Position numbers and translations under genes: made by a program. Shown here piece by piece: positions 7,803 to 13,951 of a stretch of DNA of 18,783 nt (positions are counted from its first letter, which is position 1; every line of letters begins with the position of its first letter). The stretch lies in NCBI GenBank assembly GCA_937859855.1, contig CALMAR010000025.1, positions 1 to 18,783 of the forward strand. The letters run 5' to 3'. The DNA is from an uncultured Kineosporia sp. (GTDB lineage: Bacteria > Actinomycetota > Actinomycetes > Actinomycetales > Kineosporiaceae). The notes below the pieces were generated by a model. The model made no database searches. It was not told where the DNA came from and saw nothing but the letters and a program-made list of their open reading frames with translations.

Positions 7803-7808
7803 TACGCT
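7803..7808 (+). promoter_or_regulatory. Predicted -10 box for a leaderless start
   Basis: TACGCT lies 6 nt before the ATG at 7815, with no Shine-Dalgarno sequence. The same geometry occurs before the antitoxin at 10353 and the integrase remnant at 11212. Confidence 0.45.
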
Positions 7809-7814
7809 GTGGCT

Positions 7815-8276
7815 ATGGAGCGGTTCCCGATGGACAGGTTTCTCGAGCGGTTCGCCCCGGAGGATGTCAGAAGTGCGGTTGCGTGGCTCACTGGGAATGG
7901 ATACGACCTCGTGTCGCTGAAAGGCGATTCGACGCTCGGCGCCCAATTCGTTTTCGTGGGTGAGGCGGAGGTTCACGTCACCGTGGATCGCTCGCAGTGG
8001 CTCCTGGACGTTGCACCGGCACCAGGTGCCGACGCCTGGCAATACGACTTGCTTCTCGCCGCGCAAGCGGGCCAGGACTACGCGGACCTCTTCCCTGCGG
8101 CGGGCTCGCGATCCTTGAATGACCGGCTCGCAGAGCAACTGCCGGAAGACGTGAGTTGGCGCCATACACTCCCCGCAATACTGGAGTGGGTCACAGGCGA
8201 TGATGTCCCCGCGGCCGTCGATCGTGCGCTTCACCAGCGGCACGACCTGATGTGGCCGCGCACGGGAACGCAGTAA
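7815..8276 (+). CDS. Unknown protein, first gene of segment 2
   Basis: The 153-residue acidic protein has no recognised family. It shows an amphipathic N-terminus (MDRFLERFAPEDVRSAVAWL), alternating strand-like segments (AQFVFVGEAEVHVTVDRSQW) and a helical C-terminus (LPAILEWVTGDDVPAAVDRA). No signal peptide or membrane segment is seen. The ATG at 7815 is preferred over GTG 7809 because of a TANNNT box at leaderless spacing; a third option is the ATG at 7830. The next gene starts 36 bp downstream on the same strand, so the two may form an operon. Size, acidity and location next to a toxin-antitoxin pair would suit an immunity or accessory defence protein, but that is a guess. Confidence 0.65.
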   Translation: MERFPMDRFLERFAPEDVRSAVAWLTGNGYDLVSLKGDSTLGAQFVFVGEAEVHVTVDRSQWLLDVAPAPGADAWQYDLLLAAQAGQDYADLFPAAGSRSLNDRLAEQLPEDVSWRHTLPAILEWVTGDDVPAAVDRALHQRHDLMWPRTGTQ

Positions 8277-8312
8277 CCCCTACAGGGGAGCGCCAGGTGG
8301 GATCCTCAGGAG

Positions 8313-9152
8313 GTGACCAGCCCCGCCCCCCAGCGCATTTTCGAGGTTCGAGCTGAAGGGATGGATGGGAGGGTTCATGGGTTCGGTGCGCGGAGGACTC
8401 GGCGCGAGGGGACAGCGTTGCTGAAAGAGTCCGTCCAGCGCTACGAGGGAGCTACCGGATGGCGGCGTTGGTGGCTGGAAGAGGTCGACACCACTGGCTT
8501 GTGGCAAGCACCGGCGTCTCCGATACCGCGGGACCGTTACCGGACGCACGTCACCGACCTCACGCGTCCAGGGACCTGGTCCCGTGTGCACGTCGAGATC
8601 CTCGACGGCCGACGGGTGATTGCTGAGTACGAGCGGAACTACAGCATGCTTCAAACGTTCGAGCCGTTTCGCCAGGGGGACCGCGATTTCGCGCTGATCT
8701 CGCCGCACTACACCGCAACTTCGGTCCTGGATCTGCACACCGGGAAGATCATCGCCGAGGAGACGGCAGCCAGTGGGGGCTTCTGCCCAGTCGGCTTCTA
8801 CGTTCCTGACTGGTGGGATCTTCACGACGGGACTCAGCAGTTCGCAGGCTCTTTGTCGTGGCGGCCGCTCGATCACGAGTGGCCGACTGGTGACTTCGGT
8901 TTCGTCTGGGGCTGCGTGTGGGGCGATGACTCGTCGTGGAAGGTTCAGTATCTCGACCTGTCCCATGTCCAAGATGGCGTGATCAGCCGCGATAACCGCT
9001 TCGGATATCTACGTCTGGCCACGGACCCCAAGCTCGACATGCATGACTTCATCCACTGTTCCTCGTGGGGAGGGCAGCGGCGAGTTGAGTTCTATGTCGA
9101 GCGTCACTACGACATTGACACCGGCCAGGCAATACCTGACGACGAGATCTAG
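8313..9152 (+). CDS. Unknown Trp-rich protein, second gene of segment 2
   Basis: The 279-residue protein has no recognised family. It is rich in tryptophan (13 residues) and aromatic motifs: GWRRWWLEEVDTTGLW, GFYVPDWWDLHDG, EWPTGDFGFVWGCVWGDDSS and HDFIHCSSWGG. It looks like a cytosolic beta-rich protein without signal peptide or membrane segments. The start is uncertain: the GTG at 8313 overlaps a GGAGG sequence, and an in-frame ATG lies at 8361. The protein-like part clearly begins by residue 30. It probably shares a transcript with the gene ending at 8276. It ends about 110 bp from the convergent antitoxin gene. Confidence 0.65.
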   Translation: MTSPAPQRIFEVRAEGMDGRVHGFGARRTRREGTALLKESVQRYEGATGWRRWWLEEVDTTGLWQAPASPIPRDRYRTHVTDLTRPGTWSRVHVEILDGRRVIAEYERNYSMLQTFEPFRQGDRDFALISPHYTATSVLDLHTGKIIAEETAASGGFCPVGFYVPDWWDLHDGTQQFAGSLSWRPLDHEWPTGDFGFVWGCVWGDDSSWKVQYLDLSHVQDGVISRDNRFGYLRLATDPKLDMHDFIHCSSWGGQRRVEFYVERHYDIDTGQAIPDDEI

Positions 9153-9261
9153 CCGTGTAGCGCGGCGGGACCTCCCTCTTGACCTCGTGCACTCAAATGT
9201 CAGCGATTCAGACAAAGACGGGTCCAGCACCCGGGGCGGTTCAAGGCCGGAAGGTCGCTAG

Positions 9262-9591
9262 TTAGGCGACTTTCCAGCTGCGGTCGCCGAGGGTGGCGAC
9301 GACGTCGATGCTGCCGCCGATGGCTTGGACGTAGGCGCGGATGACGTCGATGCCGGAGATGTCGCCGTGCTCGATCGCGGAAATACGGGCCTGGCTGACG
9401 CCGAGTGTCTTGGCGAGGGTTGCTTGGGTGATGCCGGCGGCCTTGCGGATTTCGGCGAGCTGGTGGCCGCGGATATAGGCGTCCTGACGCGCAGCGGCCG
9501 CAGCCTTGGCCGCGGCCTGGGCGCTCTTGGGGCGCGGGTCGGCTCGCCGTCCCGCCTTCTTCACCTTGGTCCAGGAGGTGTAGTCGGTCAT
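9262..9591 (-). CDS. XRE-family HTH antitoxin (HigA-like)
   Basis: The 109-residue protein is the likely antitoxin and autorepressor of the adjacent toxin. An Ala/Lys-rich N-terminal part (about residues 10-37) precedes a Cro/C1-type helix-turn-helix (45-92) with LAEIRKAAGITQATLAKTLG and VSQARISAIEHGD. Its ATG overlaps the toxin stop by four bases (ATGA), and the toxin comes first, the gene order typical of higBA systems. The N-terminal extension may contact the toxin. The perfect palindrome at the toxin promoter (9969-9986) is its probable operator. Confidence 0.88.
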   Translation of the reverse strand: MTDYTSWTKVKKAGRRADPRPKSAQAAAKAAAAARQDAYIRGHQLAEIRKAAGITQATLAKTLGVSQARISAIEHGDISGIDVIRAYVQAIGGSIDVVATLGDRSWKVA

Positions 9592-9959
9592 GGCCTGTCC
9601 TCCTCCAGTTCAGCCACGTGCTCGGTCAATCGTTGATCGGCGATGGGTATGGCGTCGGTGTACCAGCGCCGCCAGTTACCGGCCTTGTCCCCGGCGACCA
9701 GGAAGATGGCCTCCCGGTTCGGATCGAAGGCGAACAACATCCGGATCTCGCTCGCGCCAGTCGAGGGTGGCCGCAATTCCTTCATATTGTGATGACGGCT
9801 CCCCTGGATCCGGTCGACCAGCGGCCTTCCCAGGCTCGGGCCTTGCTCGGCGAGCAGGTCGATAGCCGCCTCGATCCCGTCGGCCGTTTCCGGGTCCACG
9901 TCACACAGGCGCAGATACCAGGTCTCGACCTCAGGATGGAGGAGTATCTCCCAGCTCAC
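9588..9959 (-). CDS. RelE/HigB-like toxin (phage Gp49-like family)
   Basis: The 123-residue protein (from GTG 9959) resembles HigB/Gp49-like mRNA interferases, which cut ribosome-bound mRNA. Diagnostic parts are WEILLHPEVETWYLRL at the start, LGRPLVDRIQGSRHHNMKEL in the middle, IRMLFAFDPNREAIFLVAGDK and a final NWRRWYTDAIPIADQRLTEH. GTG 9959 is preferred to ATG 9971 because the family begins at SWEILLHP and TATGCT lies 7 nt before it at leaderless spacing; both share the same frame. It is translationally coupled to the downstream antitoxin. Confidence 0.87.
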   Translation of the reverse strand: MSWEILLHPEVETWYLRLCDVDPETADGIEAAIDLLAEQGPSLGRPLVDRIQGSRHHNMKELRPPSTGASEIRMLFAFDPNREAIFLVAGDKAGNWRRWYTDAIPIADQRLTEHVAELEEDRP

Positions 9960-9966
9960 CACCCAC

Positions 9967-9986
9967 AGCATAACCTATCGGTTATG
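9967..9986 (-). promoter_or_regulatory. Toxin-antitoxin promoter with overlapping palindromic operator
   Basis: CATAACC (9969-9975) and GGTTATG (9980-9986) are a perfect inverted repeat around TATC. On the minus strand the left half contributes to TATGCT (9967-9972), the predicted -10 box of the leaderless toxin gene. A repressor on the palindrome would block polymerase directly, as in autoregulated higBA modules. Confidence 0.55.
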
Positions 9987-10023
9987 TCACCGCAGGGCTT
10001 GACTGCGGAGCGATCCCGGACCG

Positions 10024-10044
10024 CGTGGGACAGGTCGTGGGACA
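10024..10044 (+). repeat. Paired direct repeat, predicted right-end arm sites of segment 2
   Basis: CGTGGGACA occurs at 10024 and again at 10036, a 12-bp step. The first copy starts 115 bp before att copy B. The motif matches the one in the left-end block of the same segment (7520). Confidence 0.68.
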
Positions 10045-10138
10045 CGGTTCCCGCCAGCCCAGTTCGCGGAGTTCGCCCAGTGTGCCGCGTAGTGCTTCCA
10101 GTGCTGGTCAGGGCGCTATGCGGGGTTGAAGCGTGTGT

Positions 10139-10182
10139 CTCGTAATGAATAGGTCGTCGGTTCGATTCCGACAGGCGGCTCC
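10139..10182 (+). repeat. att core copy B
   Basis: Identical over 44 bp to the tRNA-Thr 3' part. The upstream flank (GTGCTGGTCAGGGCG, then GCGTGTGT) is shared with copy E. Confidence 0.92.
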
Positions 10183-10261
10183 ACTAAGAGGCCCAGGTCT
10201 GAGGCTGTTTTCGATGTTCGACTTGTGTGCTTGAAGTTGAACCGTGGGACACAGGTGTGAA
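10183..10261 (+). repeat. Conserved left-end block after copy B, with arm site
   Basis: Homologous to the blocks after copies A and E: CTTGTGTGCTTGAA, GTTGAACC, then CGTGGGACACAGGTGTGAA starting at 10243, exactly 61 bp after the core. It is the predicted left arm of segment 3. Confidence 0.7.
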
Positions 10262-10340
10262 TAGGTCGGCCGCACAGGATGCTCTCGACGAACTGCGCGG
10301 ACACTGACGGATGGACACTCTGGTTGTCTGCGATGAGTCG

Positions 10341-10346
10341 TATCGT
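10341..10346 (+). promoter_or_regulatory. Predicted -10 box for a leaderless start
   Basis: TATCGT lies 6 nt before the ATG at 10353, with no Shine-Dalgarno sequence. Confidence 0.45.
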
Positions 10347-10352
10347 GGGGCT

Positions 10353-10583
10353 ATGGCTTTCGAGCGGATCACCGTGAATCCGGCGCTGATGGGTGGCGCG
10401 CCGACGATCCGTGGTCTGCGGATTCCGGTCGCGACGGTGGTGTCGATGCTGGCGGACGGGATGACCGCTGAGGAGATCTGCCGTGACCTGCCGGACCTGG
10501 AGCCGGAGGATGTTGCCGAGGCTCTGAGGTTCGCGGCCGAATCAGTGCGGGAGCGCCAGATCCCTCTGCGCCCCTCGGCATGA
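10353..10583 (+). CDS. DUF433 antitoxin
   Basis: The 76-residue protein carries the DUF433 signature NPALMGGAPTIRGLRIPV (residues 9-26), followed by the winged-helix-like stretch ATVVSMLADGMTAEEICRDL and PDLEPEDVAEALRFAAE. DUF433 proteins are paired with DUF5615 PIN-like proteins as predicted toxin-antitoxin modules, and this gene overlaps its partner by four bases (ATGA). The ATG at 10353 is preferred over GTG or ATG codons further upstream because the family begins here and a TANNNT box lies 6 nt before it. It probably neutralises the partner and represses the operon. Confidence 0.9.
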   Translation: MAFERITVNPALMGGAPTIRGLRIPVATVVSMLADGMTAEEICRDLPDLEPEDVAEALRFAAESVRERQIPLRPSA

Positions 10584-10942
10584 GGGTCCTGCTCGACAAC
10601 AATCTGTCGCCTCGCCTGGTTTCGATCCTTTCCGCTTCTTCTGTTGTGCATGTCCGTGATCTTGGTTTGCGCGACGCGATGGACGAGGCGGTGCTCGAGT
10701 CCGCACGGTCGAACCAACGGATCTTGGTCAGTGCCGATACCGACTTCGGAGCCCTCCTGGCCGCCAGTCATGCCATGCTGCCCTCTGTCGTCCTGGTCCG
10801 CCGTATCGCTGGTCGGCGGGTTGAAGCGTTGGCGGCTCTGCTGCTCGCAAACCTTCCGGCAGCGGCCGAAGATCTCGCGGCCGGGGCCGTCGTGGTGATC
10901 GGCGAGGACAGCCTGCGGGTCCGGCGACTCCCCATCGGCTAG
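10580..10942 (+). CDS. DUF5615 PIN-like toxin
   Basis: The 120-residue protein has the PIN-like arrangement of the DUF5615 group: an opening MRVLLDNNLSPRL with Asp6, the central VVHVRDLGLRDAMDEAVLESA and the second acidic cluster ILVSADTDFGALLAA (Asp53, Asp55). These acids would hold the metal ions of an RNase. The fold and length are complete. It follows the DUF433 gene with a 4-base overlap. Its stop lies 4 bp before the right-end repeat pair, so the cassette ends almost immediately after the gene. RNase activity is inferred from the fold, not shown. Confidence 0.88.
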   Translation: MRVLLDNNLSPRLVSILSASSVVHVRDLGLRDAMDEAVLESARSNQRILVSADTDFGALLAASHAMLPSVVLVRRIAGRRVEALAALLLANLPAAAEDLAAGAVVVIGEDSLRVRRLPIG

Positions 10943-10946
10943 CGGC

Positions 10947-10967
10947 CGTGGGACACGTCGTGGACAC
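10947..10967 (+). repeat. Paired direct repeat, predicted right-end arm sites of segment 3
   Basis: CGTGGGACA (10947) and CGTGGACAC (10959, one G shorter) lie 12 bp apart, 113 bp before att copy C. Confidence 0.65.
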
Positions 10968-11059
10968 GGTTTGCGTTCCTGCAGTTCGCCGAGATCGTCG
11001 AGCGCGTCAAAGCGTGCGCCCGGTGTTCGTCAGAGTGTTGTGAGCGTCGGAGCGGCACC

Positions 11060-11103
11060 CTCGTAATGAATAGGTCGTCGGTTCGATTCCGACAGGCGGC
11101 TCC
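11060..11103 (+). repeat. att core copy C
   Basis: Identical over 44 bp to the tRNA-Thr 3' part. The upstream flank GGCACC differs from the GTGTGT of copies A, B and E. Confidence 0.92.
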
Positions 11104-11161
11104 ACCAAACACCCAGTCAGAAGCCATGAGCTGGGCGTTTCTTGTGTTTACCGAACCGGGT

Positions 11162-11183
11162 CGCGGGACAGAACGTGAGACAC
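11162..11183 (+). repeat. Paired arm-like repeats at the left end of segment 4
   Basis: CGCGGGACA (11162) and CGTGAGACA (11174) lie 12 bp apart and begin 59 bp after the core, nearly the 61 bp seen after copies A, B and E. They sit just upstream of the integrase start, where such sites could also allow autoregulation. Confidence 0.55.
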
Positions 11184-11211
11184 GGTCCACCCGGTCAGCT
11201 AGCTTCCGGCC

Positions 11212-11745
11212 ATGCTGACCGGTTCGATCGAGGTGCTTCCGAGCGGACGATTCCGTGCGGTCGTGCGTGCCGGGAAAGATCCGATCATCGGCAAGCGCAT
11301 CAAGCTCACCGAGACCTGCGCCAGCGAGACCGCCGCACGGCGGGCGCGCGACCGGATGCTCGACCAGGTCGAGGCTGAGAACCACCCGACCGAGCCGCCA
11401 CACTGCATGTACTGCTGACGGCGTGGATGGACGCCGCCGACCACCAGCTGAATACCCGCGTCACCAATGAGATCTACATCCGCCGGGTCCTGCTGCCCAC
11501 GCTCGGCTCGATGCCGCTGCGGAAACTCCAGCACCGGGTCGACATCATCGACCGGCTCTACACGCACCTCCGCCGCTGCAGTGAACTCTGCGACGGAAGG
11601 CCGTTCACGGTGCACACCCTCAGCGACGCACACAACTGCGCGACGGCGAAATGCCAGCCGCACATCTGCCGGCCGATGGCATCCAGCACGGTCCGGCGGA
11701 TTCACGCGACCCTGTTTAGCGCGCTGTTTAGCGCGCTGGATCGTG
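11212..11745 (+). pseudogene. Tyrosine recombinase (integrase), frameshifted and C-terminally deleted
   Basis: The first part (11212-11418) encodes an arm-binding N-terminal domain: GSIEVLPSGRFRAVVRAGKD, then LTETCASETAARRARDRML. The frame stops at TGA 11416, but another plus frame (in phase with 11427) continues as the SAM-like core-binding domain: LLTAWMDAADHQLNTRV, TNEIYIRRVLLPTLGSMPLR, CRPMASSTVRRIHATL. A single-base indel around 11395-11412 explains the break. After HATL comes a 12-bp tandem duplication (11712-11735, repeating LFSA), and then homology ends. The catalytic domain with its RHRY tetrad is absent, so the product cannot recombine DNA. The start has TAGCTT 6 nt before ATG 11212, a leaderless pattern. 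This is the only integrase trace in the island. Confidence 0.8.
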
Positions 11746-11786
11746 CGTCTGGTGCTGGTGAGTGCGTTGTGTGGGTCGAAGCGGGC

Positions 11787-11830
11787 CTCGTAATGAATAA
11801 GTCGTGGGTTCGAATCCCACAGGCGGCTCC
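11787..11830 (+). repeat. att core copy D, variant with compensated T-arm
   Basis: Same extent as the other copies but with changes: GAATAAGTCG for GAATAGGTCG, and T-arm GTGGG-TTCGAAT-CCCAC for GTCGG-TTCGATT-CCGAC. The two stem changes pair with each other, so the copy derives from a working tRNA-Thr variant and not from decay of the local one. It is followed by GACAAAC, as copy 0 is. Confidence 0.88.
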
Positions 11831-11887
11831 GACAAACGCCTAGGTAAGACGTGCCGAGGAGGCTCCAGAATTTGCTCGCTGGACACT

Positions 11888-12565
11888 TCAGACTCCTGCG
11901 GCGGGCGCGGTCACGTGCATGGATCGACGAAGTAGGACTATGGAAAGTGCTAGCACCCAGATCCAGAAGAATAGGTAGGGCAGCAACCAGATCTGGTTCG
12001 TCCATACAGCCCGGCTCAACACCAAACCGGTGCCTGCGGCTATCGCCCACCAGCCCGTCCAGCGAGGAACGAAGCCATGGGAGGCGATCACCCAGCCGCA
12101 GCAGATGGCGAAGCTGCCGAGGGCGATCCATGCGTTGGAGAACGCGACGTTGGACTGGTCGAATGCGGTCCTGGCGATCTGCGGGTCGAGAGCGGCCGAC
12201 CGGTCTGGCACTGCGTCCGGCTTGGTAGCTAGCACGACGGCCACGAGGACGACTCCGGAGAACGCCGCGATGTTGGACCTCCACGGTGGGTCACCTTCAA
12301 TGCCACGCAGCAGGGTGCACAGACTGACGACGAACCACACCAGCGAGACCAATCCGACCGAGAAGACGAAGCGTCCGAACGCCGCTGGACCGGTGTTGAT
12401 GGAGCGGAAGTAGTTGAGAATCTGCACGGCGCTGCCGTCGAATGTCGGCTCCTGCCCGGAGAGGGTCAGAGCAGGCACGAACAGCAGGACCATGGTCGCG
12501 ATCCCGGTCAACCCCGTGACCCGCAGCAGCGGCGGTGCGATGTGGCGGTTCTGGTCCGAGGTCAT
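11888..12565 (-). CDS. Six-TM membrane protein of unknown function
   Basis: The 225-residue integral membrane protein has about six hydrophobic segments: GLTGIATMVLLFVPALTL, RFVFSVGLVSLVWFVVSLCT, AAFSGVVLVAVVLA, AWIALGSFAICCGWVIA, WTGWWAIAAGTGLVLSRAVW and LLPYLFFWIWVLALSIVLL. The loop after the first segment (QEPTFDGSAVQILNYFRSI) resembles the periplasmic loop seen in many uncharacterised actinobacterial membrane proteins. Its ATG overlaps the stop of the upstream gene (ATGA), so the two are one operon and may form a complex. No transport or enzymatic motif is visible. Confidence 0.78.
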   Translation of the reverse strand: MTSDQNRHIAPPLLRVTGLTGIATMVLLFVPALTLSGQEPTFDGSAVQILNYFRSINTGPAAFGRFVFSVGLVSLVWFVVSLCTLLRGIEGDPPWRSNIAAFSGVVLVAVVLATKPDAVPDRSAALDPQIARTAFDQSNVAFSNAWIALGSFAICCGWVIASHGFVPRWTGWWAIAAGTGLVLSRAVWTNQIWLLPYLFFWIWVLALSIVLLRRSMHVTAPAAGV

Positions 12566-13206
12566 CGCGGGAGACGCTGGATCGCCCGGCCGAGCACGAC
12601 GTAGAGCGCCATCCATGCCATGATCGCCAGTCGGCCGCCGACGAAGGAGTCCGTCGCGAGGGCCGGGGTAAGGCCGACGAAGACGAAGAGTCCTAGTGCC
12701 AGTAAAATCCACGGCAGCCGGCCCAGGACGTGCTGGCGCAGCAGGACGACTCCGGCCATCACCATGCCGACTCCGATCATCAGCACCGGCACGCTGTACA
12801 GGCTGCTGACCGTCGTCCCCAGCACGGAGTTGTTGATCGTGGTGGCGGCCGACATCGCGACCAGCTCCATCAGCGCAAGTAGGCCCAGTCCCGCGGTGGC
12901 GGCGACGAGGGCCCGGTGCGCCAGCCTTGCCCGACGCACTTCGGGTGTAGCCGATACCGCACCGACAGCGGCGACGAGAGGCAGGTGCTGCATGAAGAAC
13001 GTGGCCTGCGCAATGACATACCAACTGGAGGTGAACGGGAAGCTGTATCTGATGTCGGGGACTTGGTGCGGCCAGGCCAGCACCGCGGCCCCTTGTGCCA
13101 CTCCGACGAGGCTGGCCGCCACGCACCACTTTCCGAGGCGCATCAGATGTGCCGTCATGGCGGGCTGGGCATGCGCGGTCGTCGTCCCGGTCGTCGTCCT
13201 GGTCAT
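12562..13206 (-). CDS. Six-TM membrane protein of unknown function, first gene of the operon
   Basis: The 214-residue protein has a Thr-rich cytosolic N-terminus (MTRTTTGTTTAHA) and about six membrane segments, including CVAASLVGVAQGAAVLAW, WYVIAQATFFMQHLPLVAA, VAATAGLGLLALMELVAMS, VPVLMIGVGMVMAGVVLL and LPWILLALGLFVFVGLTPAL. The ATG at 13206 has AGGAGG 5 nt upstream, which rules out the much longer open frame. It overlaps the next gene by four bases. Family unknown; it shares size and topology with its neighbour, so an ancient duplication is possible. Confidence 0.78.
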   Translation of the reverse strand: MTRTTTGTTTAHAQPAMTAHLMRLGKWCVAASLVGVAQGAAVLAWPHQVPDIRYSFPFTSSWYVIAQATFFMQHLPLVAAVGAVSATPEVRRARLAHRALVAATAGLGLLALMELVAMSAATTINNSVLGTTVSSLYSVPVLMIGVGMVMAGVVLLRQHVLGRLPWILLALGLFVFVGLTPALATDSFVGGRLAIMAWMALYVVLGRAIQRLPR

Positions 13207-13335
13207 CGGCTCCTCCTCATGGTTGATATCGCGACAGTAGGAAAGCCTGATGAGCTGCGGCATCGGGCTGGGCACCTGTTGGCGATACGTGCTGGCACGG
13301 AGGTCGTTACCTCCGCCTCCTGACACAATCGGGGT

Positions 13336-13660
13336 ATGCCACCTGAGGCAGCCCGACAAGTGGCGGCGGGCATCGTCGCGGTGGTCTTTGCGCTCGAGGT
13401 GGCGACCGTCTGCCTCACTGTGGGCGGGCACGGCCTCGCTGAGGCGGTGCTGTATCTGATCTACGCCGTCACCCAGTCCGGCCGGTGCCCTGATCGTGCA
13501 CCGCTTCCCCCGACACCTGATCGGCTGGCTTCTCCTGCTGTACGCGCTGCTCAACGCTGTGGTCGCCGACTTCGCGCTGGCCTACGGAATCCGCGCCGCC
13601 AGGGAGGGATGGCCCCTCGCATCCATCGCCCAGCTGGGTGAACCGCTGTACCTCTCACAT
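13336..13660 (+). pseudogene. Fragment of the membrane N-terminus of a sensor histidine kinase
   Basis: Two plus-strand frames join into one protein-like piece: VAAGIVAVVFALEVATVCLT, GLAEAVLYLIYAV in the first, and AGALIVHRFPRHLIGWLLLL then YALLNAVVADFALAYGIRAA, REGWPLASIAQLGEPLYLS in the second, with a one-base shift near 13475. This pattern (two TM segments, GALIVxRxPRxxIGWLL) is the usual start of multi-TM NarL-type actinobacterial sensor kinases. Everything after about residue 105 is missing. It is a relic, unrelated in position to the kinase at the right end of the window. Confidence 0.5.
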
Positions 13661-13705
13661 CGCCCTCAGCACTCGCTCCGCACCACCTCGTCGGCTCAGG
13701 CGACA

Positions 13706-13795
13706 ACGCTTCGGGGCGATCTGCAGGACGAGATCGGCGTCGAGAGCCCGCATGATCCGGTTCAGCACTGGCGGAGCCGAGAGTGGTGACGGCTC
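13706..13795 (-). pseudogene. Possible C-terminal fragment of an XRE-type regulator or antitoxin
   Basis: A minus-strand frame reads PPVLNRIMRALDADLVLQIA followed by PKR, which resembles the last helix and tail of Cro/C1-type antitoxins (compare VQAIGGSIDVVA in the antitoxin at 9262). No helix-turn-helix is found upstream, so at most a fragment survives. Confidence 0.25.
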
Positions 13796-13872
13796 CTTCT
13801 TGGTACATGGGAAGCAGAGGCGGCTCGGAGGGTCGGACTGCCTGATAGCCGCGCGAGGTGGCGTGTCATGAC

Positions 13873-13951
13873 ATCTAACAGGTCGCGCTAACGTGTTAGA
13901 TTTATCAGAAATTCTTAACACATAGCCCGGATGAGTCGAAGGAGGTGACAC
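13873..13951 (+). promoter_or_regulatory. AT-rich control region of the Fic gene with inverted repeat and strong RBS
   Basis: ATCTAACA (13873-13880) and TGTTAGAT (13894-13901) form a perfect 8-bp inverted repeat with a 13-bp spacer, followed by a partial third copy (TTCTTAACACA, 13912-13922). The stretch is strikingly AT-rich for this genome. AAGGAGGTGA (13940-13949) is a near-perfect ribosome site directly before the GTG start. Confidence 0.5.

Larger units (their letters stand above)
7460..10138 (+). mobile_element. Segment 2 of the tRNA-Thr island (2.7 kb, two unknown genes plus HigBA-type pair)
   Basis: Bounded by att copies A and B, with a full left-end block (7460-7538) and right-end paired repeats (10024-10044) that carry the same CGTGGGACA motif. 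Cargo is two unknown genes read rightward and a toxin-antitoxin pair read leftward. No integrase or excisionase is seen, so it would depend on a recombinase supplied from elsewhere. Confidence 0.72.
10183..11059 (+). mobile_element. Segment 3: minimal 877-bp toxin-antitoxin cassette
   Basis: Between copies B and C lie only a left-end block, a two-gene toxin-antitoxin operon and a right-end block with paired CGTGGGACA-type repeats (10947 and 10959). Both ends carry the same arm motif version. There is no room for an integrase, so this is the clearest non-autonomous unit in the array. Confidence 0.78.
11104..11786 (+). mobile_element. Segment 4: remnant of an integrase-bearing element
   Basis: Between copies C and D lie a left end with paired arm-like repeats and the first part of a tyrosine integrase. 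The catalytic domain is missing and the coding sequence runs into the right-end type sequence before copy D. This looks like an internal deletion derivative of an autonomous element. Confidence 0.65.

Noticed and set aside
11675..11685. GATGGCATCC, resembling an arm motif 112 bp before copy D
   Set aside because: It lies in conserved integrase coding sequence and has no partner 12 bp away.
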